64,000 bases of DNA from CBDDBX01 sp965225955 (GTDB lineage Bacteria; Acidobacteriota; Aminicenantia; UBA2199): assembly GCA_965225955.1 (NCBI GenBank), contig CBDDBX010000009.1:106487-170486 (forward strand). The letters are read 5' to 3'. How positions within the stretch are numbered: position 1 is the first letter of the stretch; each line of letters starts with the position of its first letter. The notes below the pieces were generated by a model. The model had not been told where the DNA came from, searched no databases, and saw only the letters and a list, made by a program, of their open reading frames with translations. A program made the translations under genes and the position numbers. Shown here piece after piece: positions 1-7,306 of this stretch.

Positions 1-1
1 T

Positions 2-304
2 AATGCTAAATATATAAACAAGGAAAAAGGCTTCTCTTCATACTTCCTCTCTTTTAGTGAAGGCCCACGCATAGAAATAATGAACCGAACAGATATTACG
101 GAAGAAATATTTAGTGAAGTAATGGGTTACACCCATATAGCAATCATTCTTGAAAACCGGAGTAAAGTGGATATATTTACAGATAAGCTGAAAGCAGAAG
201 GTGTGAAAATTGTTTCCAGTCCCAGGGTAACAGGAGACGGATATTATGAGAGTGTTATTGCAGATCCGGAAGGCAATCTTATTGAACTGGTAAGCGGGAC
301 TTAG
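2..304 (+). CDS. VOC (glyoxalase/dioxygenase-fold) family protein, 5'-partial
   Basis: The frame is open from the first bases of the window, so the gene starts upstream. The visible 100 residues contain the second half of a VOC domain: an N-terminal strand ending in a GPRIEIM segment, HIAI about 20 residues later, and the closing ADPEGNLIELV strand, the usual place of the last metal-ligand Glu in glyoxalase-like proteins. The internal ATG at position 80 sits inside the conserved strand and is unlikely to be the start. Substrate cannot be told from this fragment. The 267 bases after it hold no gene or clear terminator that I can see. Confidence 0.75.
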   Translation, partial: NAKYINKEKGFSSYFLSFSEGPRIEIMNRTDITEEIFSEVMGYTHIAIILENRSKVDIFTDKLKAEGVKIVSSPRVTGDGYYESVIADPEGNLIELVSGT

Positions 305-571
305 TGATTCTGATCTTTTCTACAATATTCAGGAAAATCTGCCGGATCTATACCCCGTAGATATAGAAGGTGCATCAGGCTGTTTTTGTAGATATTATGC
401 AAAACCCCTCTTTCAGCCATTTTAATGGAGAAGTAATAACCGGAGAGATGAGTATCTTTAGTGGTTGACCAGGGTTTTTATATTTTCTGATAATATCTAT
501 ATCTTCCTGGGGATATCGGAAAATCCACTACAGTTGATATGTTTATCATTGAGCCCCTCCTTTTACATCTC

Positions 572-2383
572 TTAAACCTCTTTGTATTTCTCATAAATTT
601 CCCGTATTTCAGGTAAAGCTTCAAAGAAAGCTTTAACTATGTCGGGAGCAAAATGTGTACCTGAAGACTCTTCAATTATTTTGAGACTTTTTTCAATTGA
701 AAAAGGCTCTTTATAAGGCCTTCTTGATGTAAGGGCATCAAAAACATCCGCAACAGCAACAATTTTTGCTGAAAGAGGAATTTCTTCACCTGAAACTCCT
801 CCGGGGTAGCCTGAGCCATCATACTTTTCATGATGGTAATTGGCTATTTCTGCAGCCATAGAGAAATAGGTGATACCGTAACTTCTGAATCTTCTGTTAA
901 GATTTGTAAGAATGACTCCTCCGGCTGTGGCATGCTCTTTCATGATTTTGAACTCATCTTCATTAAGGCGTCCCGGCTTAAGAAGTATATTGTCCGGTGT
1001 CGCAACTTTACCAATATCGTGCATTGGAGCAGAGATCCGCAGATCTGTTACATACTGACTGTCTATTATATCTTTGTATTCACCTTTTTCCATTAAACGC
1101 TGTGCAATTATTGCTGAATAACTGGACATTCTAACAAGATGCAAGCCGGTCTCCGGATCTTTTGCTTCAGCCATCTCAGCCAGAGATTCTGTGATTATTG
1201 AAAGAAGTGATTTAAATAGAATTCCTTTATAGAAGGCCATAGAGAGTTTTGCCTTAAAGAGTTCCAGAAAATTGATCCAGGTTTTATCTACTTCTCTGTC
1301 TTTAAATGAGAAGAATATGTAGCCAACATAAGTATTGTTAATTGTTATGGGAGTTATAAGGCTATTCTGTTCAATTACTGTTGTATCAAACTCTTCCAGA
1401 TCATCTCCGTTATCTACTGTGCTTATTCTTCCTTCTTCGTCAAGTATAGTTGTAAGAATACTTTTCTGCATGTATCTGTACTTAAGACCCATAGTGCTGA
1501 AGGGTATAAACGTTTTGAAGTTCTGATGAATATATTGAAGTATCTGTTCAAGCTTCTCTTCAAGAATAATCGTATCTTCCAGAGCAAAAATGGTATTCAG
1601 ATTATCTATGAAGTTGTTGAAGTTGCTGTAAAGTTCAGTAAATTCGTCATCTTTGGTTCTTTTGAAGCTCTGTTTTATTCTACCTCTGCTCATACTTCTG
1701 AATACCCTCTTTATCTCTTTTAGTGGAGTATAGAAGTTGACTGTTATGTGATAAATAAGAAACAGGAATACAGATAGTGCAAGAATAATGCTTACTAACT
1801 GAATGGTATTACTGGTATTTTTCCTTTTATGTGCATCATTTTCACAAAGCCTTACAACTTCAGAAGAACTCGTAAAGAGACTCTTGTTAAGTTTTCTGAA
1901 GCTTTTAAGCCTGGAAGTATACTGTTCCGGCATGCTTTCTGCTTTGCTGTCAATAAGATATAGAGCCAGCTTTTTAAGATTATCCCACTCTTCTATAGCT
2001 TTTTTAAGATTAAAATTGAAGTCATGTACTATATCTTCACTGAACTTCAGTGTAACCATATCGTTTTCATAAAAATATCTTTTTACAAGAAGTACGTTGA
2101 GTATTTTATCTATCTCTGTAATTGAATGCTGTATCTCTTTTTCGGACTCTTTTGTTCTGATTCTGTATATTGTGGGATTTGCAAATTTCAGATCAGAGTA
2201 ACCAAGGGTTTTGCTCACTACTTTTGAGACATGATATCTCATGTTGTGTAGCAGGTTACTCAGGATTATATGCTGCTCCTGAGTGTCAGTGGCGATGAAG
2301 CCACTTATAATGGTAGAACCAAGGCCAATAAGAAGAAGTAAAAAAACTGCAAAAATCTTTGATGATATTCTTTTTAAAAACAT
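572..2383 (-). CDS. Membrane-bound HD-GYP domain protein, probable c-di-GMP phosphodiesterase
   Basis: 603 residues. A first membrane segment lies at about residues 10-32 and a second at about 195-218, enclosing a helical periplasmic sensor region of about 160 residues. A HAMP-like linker follows, then a GAF-like region (about 280-400) and a C-terminal HD-GYP domain (about 405-600). The hydrolase motifs are visible: HDIGK, later YHHEKYDGSGYP (the HHExxxGxGYP signature) and VADVFDALTSRRPY. HD-GYP proteins with these motifs normally hydrolyse cyclic di-GMP, so this is probably a transmembrane second-messenger sensor. It lies 50 bp downstream of the cytochrome c maturation operon on the same strand and could be co-transcribed. 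The signal sensed is unknown. Confidence 0.9.
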   Translation of the reverse strand: MFLKRISSKIFAVFLLLLIGLGSTIISGFIATDTQEQHIILSNLLHNMRYHVSKVVSKTLGYSDLKFANPTIYRIRTKESEKEIQHSITEIDKILNVLLVKRYFYENDMVTLKFSEDIVHDFNFNLKKAIEEWDNLKKLALYLIDSKAESMPEQYTSRLKSFRKLNKSLFTSSSEVVRLCENDAHKRKNTSNTIQLVSIILALSVFLFLIYHITVNFYTPLKEIKRVFRSMSRGRIKQSFKRTKDDEFTELYSNFNNFIDNLNTIFALEDTIILEEKLEQILQYIHQNFKTFIPFSTMGLKYRYMQKSILTTILDEEGRISTVDNGDDLEEFDTTVIEQNSLITPITINNTYVGYIFFSFKDREVDKTWINFLELFKAKLSMAFYKGILFKSLLSIITESLAEMAEAKDPETGLHLVRMSSYSAIIAQRLMEKGEYKDIIDSQYVTDLRISAPMHDIGKVATPDNILLKPGRLNEDEFKIMKEHATAGGVILTNLNRRFRSYGITYFSMAAEIANYHHEKYDGSGYPGGVSGEEIPLSAKIVAVADVFDALTSRRPYKEPFSIEKSLKIIEESSGTHFAPDIVKAFFEALPEIREIYEKYKEV

Positions 2384-2433
2384 CTGCTCTCCCTTTACAG
2401 AATAAAGTTAGTTCAGTTTTTATGAATATCAAA

Positions 2434-4239
2434 CTATTTTTTTCTATCTTCTCCGGGAATAGTAACAGATACAATAAAAAGCAGTTCAGCCGTTACATAT
2501 ACAAAGAGAGGAATTGCTACTCCTGAAGTGAATCCGTATGAGTGCAGTCCTACTCCAAGAAGATTCACTCCGAACCAGGCCAGTGCAACCATTACAGCTC
2601 CTGCAACTGAGCCTGCAGCAAAGCCTTTTTCTTTTATCATACCAGCTTTTTTTGCATGGAAGAGAATGGCTGAGAAAATGAGAACTGCCAGAGCTCCGTT
2701 TTCTTTTGGATCCCACCCCCAGAAGCGTCCCCAGCTCTGATCAGCCCATACACCTCCCAGTACTGTACCAGTAAATGTAAATATAAGGCCAAACACCTGG
2801 GTTGAAAAAACAGCTTTAAAAAGGTTGCTGTCTTTTATTCCTCTCAGATTCTTAACCAGCCAGACATGGGCTGTAAAACCAGATAATATGATGCCTGCAT
2901 ATCCCAGAATTATGGTTATTACATGAGCTGCCAGCCAGAAGTTTGAATCAAGAACTGCAACAAGAACCCCCATAGTATCTCCATCAAGAGAGTATCGTCC
3001 GGCAATAAGCATCATTATAAGAGCCGTAACATTTCCCCCAATGAGAGAGGTGGTGTTGTTAAGTCTGAAATAGAGAAAGCCTCCCAGTACAACTGTAATA
3101 AGGCCTGTGAATATAAAGGTCTCATACAGATTTGTTACCGGAGGTCGTCCTGTTATTGTATATCTGATTGCTACTCCCCACAAGTGGAGAAGAAAACCAC
3201 CTGATGTAAGTATCATCCCAGCTGTAAAAAGAGGTTTTTTGTTTCTGAAAAGAGAAGAGAGAAGGAGCAGGAGGGCAGCTATCCCATAAAAAAACTGAGC
3301 TTTGTAAAACGGATCAACAGAGTTATATAGAACTTCATTCCTTATTGTACTGCTGTCAGTTTGTATAATTGAATCTGTACTATCAATGAATTTAGTTACA
3401 ATTCTGTTGAAATTATCTCCGTTACGGTATGCCAGAACAATCTGTTCCAGCTGCTTTATCAGTGGGGGAGCCCCGTTGCCGGTATTGTGCTCTGCAAGAT
3501 AAGTCCATGGGGATTTCCAGTCTCCTGAAGCAGAAGGAATGAAGGGGGGAGTTGTAGCACCGTAAAACTCCGGGAAGCTTTTGAGTATTGCCAGAAGGCG
3601 TGATGCCTCTCTCAGTTCCCTGCTATCTTCTGGAGATTCATTGATAAAATTTTCAAGTATCTTCTGAGTCTTTCTGAATTGAAGATATGAGTGGACGCCG
3701 GATCTGGCTCCTGTAATTTTCTGTAATTCCGGTGACTCTATTTTCAGATGGGGAGATGGAATTGCAAACATCATGCAGTTTCTGAGATCTTTGTAGATAA
3801 GGAGCCTGTTGTAGAGAAGTATTATGTCTCTTTCAAGAAGTGAGCGGGATGCTTCACTTTTTGAAGAGATCTGCCTTACAAGCCTGTCTATATTTCCTGC
3901 ACCATGGATCAGCTGGTTATAACTGTATCTGTCCCTGCCTTTTCCGGTTCCTTTTATCCCTATTGCTCCGGGAATATCAGGATTTGAAATAAGAAAGACT
4001 CTGTGATGGGCAGCTTTTTCCGGTTTAAACATTGTTTCCGCCAGCCATCTGGCTGCACTCATCTTCTCATATTTACTCTTCCCGGATAGTTGTCTCAGAA
4101 TGTTTATCGCATAAGTATCAAGAGGCAGAGGTCGGCCTTTAAGAATTACCGGTATCTTTCGGAACTCTTCTATATCTGGTGCTGCATCTACTGGTAGTGT
4201 GCAGATAAGTAATAGTATAACCGGTATAATTCTAATCAT
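2434..4239 (-). CDS. ccsA: Cytochrome c biogenesis protein CcsA (long form with N-terminal extracytoplasmic domain)
   Basis: 601 residues. After a signal-like N-terminus comes a domain of about 290 residues beginning with PVILKGRPLPLDTYA, an extension seen on long CcsA proteins. The C-terminal half has about eight membrane segments and the tryptophan-rich haem-handling motif WGRFWGWDPKE, with histidines in flanking helices. In System II cytochrome c maturation, CcsA and ResB together export haem and attach it to CxxCH motifs outside the membrane. The start overlaps the end of the resB-like gene by 8 bp, which indicates translational coupling. The tetrahaem cytochrome at 56.6 kb is a possible client. 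The family call is firm; the role of the N-terminal domain is not known to me. Confidence 0.93.
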   Translation of the reverse strand: MIRIIPVILLLICTLPVDAAPDIEEFRKIPVILKGRPLPLDTYAINILRQLSGKSKYEKMSAARWLAETMFKPEKAAHHRVFLISNPDIPGAIGIKGTGKGRDRYSYNQLIHGAGNIDRLVRQISSKSEASRSLLERDIILLYNRLLIYKDLRNCMMFAIPSPHLKIESPELQKITGARSGVHSYLQFRKTQKILENFINESPEDSRELREASRLLAILKSFPEFYGATTPPFIPSASGDWKSPWTYLAEHNTGNGAPPLIKQLEQIVLAYRNGDNFNRIVTKFIDSTDSIIQTDSSTIRNEVLYNSVDPFYKAQFFYGIAALLLLLSSLFRNKKPLFTAGMILTSGGFLLHLWGVAIRYTITGRPPVTNLYETFIFTGLITVVLGGFLYFRLNNTTSLIGGNVTALIMMLIAGRYSLDGDTMGVLVAVLDSNFWLAAHVITIILGYAGIILSGFTAHVWLVKNLRGIKDSNLFKAVFSTQVFGLIFTFTGTVLGGVWADQSWGRFWGWDPKENGALAVLIFSAILFHAKKAGMIKEKGFAAGSVAGAVMVALAWFGVNLLGVGLHSYGFTSGVAIPLFVYVTAELLFIVSVTIPGEDRKK

Positions 4240-5314
4240 TTTTTCTCCTGCGAAGCAGAGACTTCAATATAAAGTGAAGTGCCATACCCACAAAAATTAT
4301 TGCGCTTGATATATATGGAATAAGCCGTCCTCTGTTCTTTACAACAGCTATTATTGAGTACTCTTCTCCATCACGGTTTTTGAAAAAAGATGATTGGTAA
4401 AGAGTGTAATCTTTGAAACGCAGAGGTTTGTTCATAGATATTTCTGCATCAAAGGTGTTGCCTTCAGGAGTGGAAACTTTAACTTTGCTTATGTAACTTC
4501 TGGGAATGTTTGAGTTGGGGTGAAACCCGGTAACGAAATCTTTCAGAAATACTTTAACCGGAAGAATTGCTACTTTTCTGCGGAGACTTAAAAAGCAGGT
4601 TCCGGTTCCGGTGTTAATAGTTGCCGGAGATCTGTCTTCTCCCCACAAAGTTATCAGGTGATCTTTTTTATCTGATGATTCTACAGATACGGTTGCTCCC
4701 GGAACTGCTGAAGAATGATCTTCAATAAGCTTTCTGTCTGTGCTCCCCATTTCTTTGATACTCACACTGTTTCTGATTAATTTACGTGGAACTATTCTCA
4801 TATTAAGGTCTTTTAGTTGCAGAGGTTTACCTTCTGAGAGAGCTCCGTAGTCTACTGCCCGAGTAGTTAAGCCATCTTTCTCTTCTGTCTGTACTGCAAG
4901 TTCCCATTTATGGAGATGAAATACTTTTGAAGAGGCGGTTCCTTCTTTTATATTGAGTCTTGTATGTTCTGAATTAACAAAACTTATAAATGAACCTGTA
5001 AGCAGTACGGCTATTCCTGCATGGGTAATCAGGTTGCCGGAATTTTTTATAGAAAAGTCCATTCTGAATATTACAGAAAGAATTAAATTTATAAAAAGTA
5101 CCAGAGATATGGTGAGAACCCCGGGAAATGGCAGAAACCCGAAAATAGTAAAGAACCATGAGTGAAAAAACTTAGCCTGTGAAGCGTAGAGCCCGTTACC
5201 TGCCTGAAAAAGTGTTCCCCAGAATACAACAACAAGAAGAAATATAAGTCCCCAGGTAGTTAGTTTCAGTGAACCTCCTTTTTTAAGAAGTTCAACTATT
5301 TTTTCTCTATTCAT
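4232..5314 (-). CDS. resB: ResB-like cytochrome c biogenesis protein
   Basis: 360 residues. There are hydrophobic segments near residues 18-35, 50-75 and 85-105, a large extracytoplasmic region rich in beta strands, and a last membrane segment at about 335-352 followed by a basic tail. This is the ResB/Ccs1 arrangement. It works with CcsA in haem delivery to apocytochromes. It overlaps the lipoprotein gene upstream (8 bp) and ccsA downstream (8 bp), making a tight three-gene unit. Sequence similarity to textbook ResB is modest by eye, so the call leans on topology and position next to ccsA. Confidence 0.83.
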   Translation of the reverse strand: MNREKIVELLKKGGSLKLTTWGLIFLLVVVFWGTLFQAGNGLYASQAKFFHSWFFTIFGFLPFPGVLTISLVLFINLILSVIFRMDFSIKNSGNLITHAGIAVLLTGSFISFVNSEHTRLNIKEGTASSKVFHLHKWELAVQTEEKDGLTTRAVDYGALSEGKPLQLKDLNMRIVPRKLIRNSVSIKEMGSTDRKLIEDHSSAVPGATVSVESSDKKDHLITLWGEDRSPATINTGTGTCFLSLRRKVAILPVKVFLKDFVTGFHPNSNIPRSYISKVKVSTPEGNTFDAEISMNKPLRFKDYTLYQSSFFKNRDGEEYSIIAVVKNRGRLIPYISSAIIFVGMALHFILKSLLRRRKND

Positions 5315-5885
5315 TTGTAATTGACTGGCAGAAGGTTATAAGGTCTGTTCTCTCTTTTTTAAGAGATTCAGGCTTTCCTTTGAGTTTTATGAACATTCTG
5401 CTGTCTCCTGTATTTACAATAGCAATCAGAAAAGAGGTCTCTTCCGGCGCAGATAGTGAGGAAAAATCGTATAGTTTGCCTTTTAATCTGCCAATTGTGC
5501 TGAACTCTTCAGCACCTTTTATTATAGATTCTATATTCTCTTTTGTATCCTCTTTTTTTAACTGTCTGAGCCATCTGGAGATATTTGCGTTTATAGTACC
5601 GGCTTCTCCGGGAATCATTATTATTGAACAGACAGACTGAAGAGGAGTATTGTATGTAGCCAGTCTTAAAGAAGATTTTGACTTTACCACAGACCAGTTT
5701 CCGGGAACTCCCCACAACGGAATTGCCGGCTTTTCTGTCTCTTTTTCTGTCACCCTGGCTCTGGTATTTTCAGATGCAGGTTCTTTATACTTTCTTACTT
5801 CATCTTCTTTACCGCAACTACTCACAGTCAGCAGGGAAAAGAGAAGTACCGCAACAAAAATTAGTAAATTATTTTTTCTACCCAT
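5307..5885 (-). CDS. Putative lipoprotein linked to cytochrome c maturation
   Basis: 192 residues with a lipoprotein signal: hydrophobic residues 6-22 followed by the lipobox VSSCG. A low-complexity linker precedes a domain beginning with WGVPGNWSVVKSKSSLRLATY and containing NANISRWLRQL. I recall similar pattern proteins (W-x-VP-x-W ... MRxATY ... N-x-NRW) next to ResB/CcsA genes in other diderm phyla, but have no established function for them. It is the first gene of the operon, overlapping resB by 8 bp, so a role in haem attachment or cytochrome c folding is a context inference only. Confidence 0.65.
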   Translation of the reverse strand: MGRKNNLLIFVAVLLFSLLTVSSCGKEDEVRKYKEPASENTRARVTEKETEKPAIPLWGVPGNWSVVKSKSSLRLATYNTPLQSVCSIIMIPGEAGTINANISRWLRQLKKEDTKENIESIIKGAEEFSTIGRLKGKLYDFSSLSAPEETSFLIAIVNTGDSRMFIKLKGKPESLKKERTDLITFCQSITNE

Positions 5886-5938
5886 ACCTGAATATTAGCA
5901 TTAATAGAAATTATTATCATTATTTTCCGGTTTTAAAA

Positions 5939-5964
5939 AAGGGAAAGCGTAATTACTCTCCCTT
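5939..5964 (-). terminator. Rho-independent terminator after the CoA-binding protein gene
   Basis: On the minus strand a 9-bp stem (AAGGGAGAG with CTTTCCCTT, one G-T pair) closes an 8-base loop and is followed by a run of T residues. It lies between the CoA-binding gene and the cytochrome c operon, so it separates the two transcription units. Confidence 0.7.
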
Positions 5965-5987
5965 ATAAATTTTTGCTGATCTTTTAT

Positions 5988-6353
5988 TCAGAACTGGTTT
6001 GTACTGAGAAGAACCAGAGTACATGCTTCCACGCACTCAATGTCGTTCTCTTCAAACTTCTCTTTTATTGTAGAATCTTCAGTACCAGGATTAAAGATTA
6101 TTCTTCTGGGTTTCAATGTAATGATCTTATTCAGCTCTTCAAGAACCCTCTGGGGCTTAATGTAAAGAGTCAGCGTGTCTATGGGACTTTTTATGTGTTC
6201 GAGGCTCCGGGTAACTTCCACACCGTCAATCTCTTTCAGAACCGGATTAACTGGTATTACATTATAATTTTTACCTTCAAGCATTTTTAAGGCTTTATAT
6301 GAATATCGTTCTGGCTTATTGCTTGCTCCCAGAATAGCTACTGTATTTTTCAT
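5988..6353 (-). CDS. CoA-binding domain protein (YccU-like)
   Basis: 121 residues forming one small Rossmann-like CoA-binding domain. It opens with VAILGASNKPERYSYKA, which matches the nucleotide-loop region of this family, has NVIPVNP at the end of the second strand, and carries the conserved FNPGTED segment followed by a Cys region (VEACTLVLL). Length fits the YccU group of single-domain proteins. These are thought to bind CoA or acyl-CoA, but the reaction is not known. It is a single-gene unit with its own terminator. Confidence 0.85.
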   Translation of the reverse strand: MKNTVAILGASNKPERYSYKALKMLEGKNYNVIPVNPVLKEIDGVEVTRSLEHIKSPIDTLTLYIKPQRVLEELNKIITLKPRRIIFNPGTEDSTIKEKFEENDIECVEACTLVLLSTNQF

Positions 6354-6422
6354 TTAAAACTCCTGTACTTAACTCTATATTCTTAAGTATAAATAATTAT
6401 TGATTTTTTGAAAAAAACAAAT

Positions 6423-6839
6423 TTATATTTTCTTTATTTTGTTAAGAACTGACGTTGTATCGGATGTTTTAAATGAAAATTCAACTCTTCCACTGCTATT
6501 ACTGTTAAAATCCTCTGCATTAAAGGCAAGTTGAAGAAGCCCTCTGGAGGTCTCTTTAAACTGTGCTTTTTTTATAAACTGTTTTTTTAAAGGAAAATCA
6601 GCTATTCTGGTTGAGAAAGAGTAGGCAATGAACCTCTTCTTTGTAATTATTACCGAGCCGGCAAAAACGGATGTTTTTCTGACAAAATGTTTGCCTGGAG
6701 CTTTGTAATTTCTGAAATATACTTTTCCCCTAATACCTTCATCTAAGTATACAATCCCCTCAGCTTCAAGATTTTTTCTGTCTTTGCCGGGGATTTTTCC
6801 AATTCCAAACCATCTGAAAAGAATAGATTTTTTACTCAT
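6423..6839 (-). CDS. Conserved hypothetical protein, PH/GRAM-like beta domain
   Basis: 138 residues, no signal peptide or membrane segment. It starts KSILFRWFGIGKIPGKDR, then EAEGIVYLDEGIRGKVYFRNYKAPGK and a strand-rich part with VIITKKRFIAY. I recall uncharacterised proteins with the same layout (GKIP, EGI..DEG, APGK, LTxRRL.AY) in other bacteria. The alternating hydrophobic pattern and the 'xxLTxxRL' strand look like a PH- or GRAM-type fold that might bind lipid, but that is inference. Divergent from the padR gene next to it. Confidence 0.6.
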   Translation of the reverse strand: MSKKSILFRWFGIGKIPGKDRKNLEAEGIVYLDEGIRGKVYFRNYKAPGKHFVRKTSVFAGSVIITKKRFIAYSFSTRIADFPLKKQFIKKAQFKETSRGLLQLAFNAEDFNSNSSGRVEFSFKTSDTTSVLNKIKKI

Positions 6840-6922
6840 TGATTTCTCCGCTTCTGATTATGACACTATTTTTTTCCATTTTCTATTTAATTTATTTTTT
6901 TATGGAACTATTTAAACTTAAA

Positions 6923-6958
6923 AGTCGTTAATATATTTTCACGAAAAAGTAGTTAATA
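6923..6958 (+). promoter_or_regulatory. Direct repeat upstream of padR (candidate operator)
   Basis: Two 11-base direct repeats, AGTCGTTAATA (6923-6933) and AGTAGTTAATA (6948-6958), spaced 25 bp start to start, lie immediately before the AGGAGG ribosome binding site of the PadR gene. Position and spacing suit an autoregulatory site for the PadR protein, but the repeats are AT-rich and could be chance. Confidence 0.35.
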
Positions 6959-6970
6959 CAGGAGGCGCTT

Positions 6971-7306
6971 GTGAAAATACTCACAATAAATGAAGAGATT
7001 CTTCTTATGGGAATCTGGAAACTAGGGGAAAATGCTTACGGTGTAAAAATTATGGAGTTCTATTCAGATGCTACGGGCCGGGAAGTAAGTTTTGGCACCC
7101 TTTATAATAATCTTGATCAGCTTGTTAAGAAAGAGTATGTTGTTTCGGTTAAAGGTGAACCAACTGCTGTAAGAGGTGGAAAGAGGAAAGTCTATTATAC
7201 AATCACTGAAATAGGCCGGGAGGCTCTGGGAAGAGCCAGAGAGCTTCATCGGAAAATCTGGGAAGGTGTAGCAGAAACAAACTTCATAGCTGGAGATTCT
7301 GAATGA
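6971..7306 (+). CDS. PadR-family transcriptional regulator
   Basis: 111 residues; GTG start placed by an AGGAGG sequence 5 bases upstream. The winged-helix fold is clear: an opening hydrophobic helix (ILLMGIWKL), YGVKIMEFY, the recognition-helix region SFGTLYNNLDQLVKKEYV, then the wing with GGKRKVYYTITEIGREAL and a C-terminal helix. PadR proteins usually repress a neighbouring transporter. Here the stop overlaps the start of a MacB/FtsX-like permease by 4 bp, so the pair is coupled. The gene is paralogous to the one at 29430. Confidence 0.92.
   Translation: MKILTINEEILLMGIWKLGENAYGVKIMEFYSDATGREVSFGTLYNNLDQLVKKEYVVSVKGEPTAVRGGKRKVYYTITEIGREALGRARELHRKIWEGVAETNFIAGDSE

Noticed and set aside
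830..2072. Several plus-strand frames opposite the HD-GYP gene
   Set aside because: The minus-strand protein has full family motifs over this region; the plus-strand frames have no homology signal.
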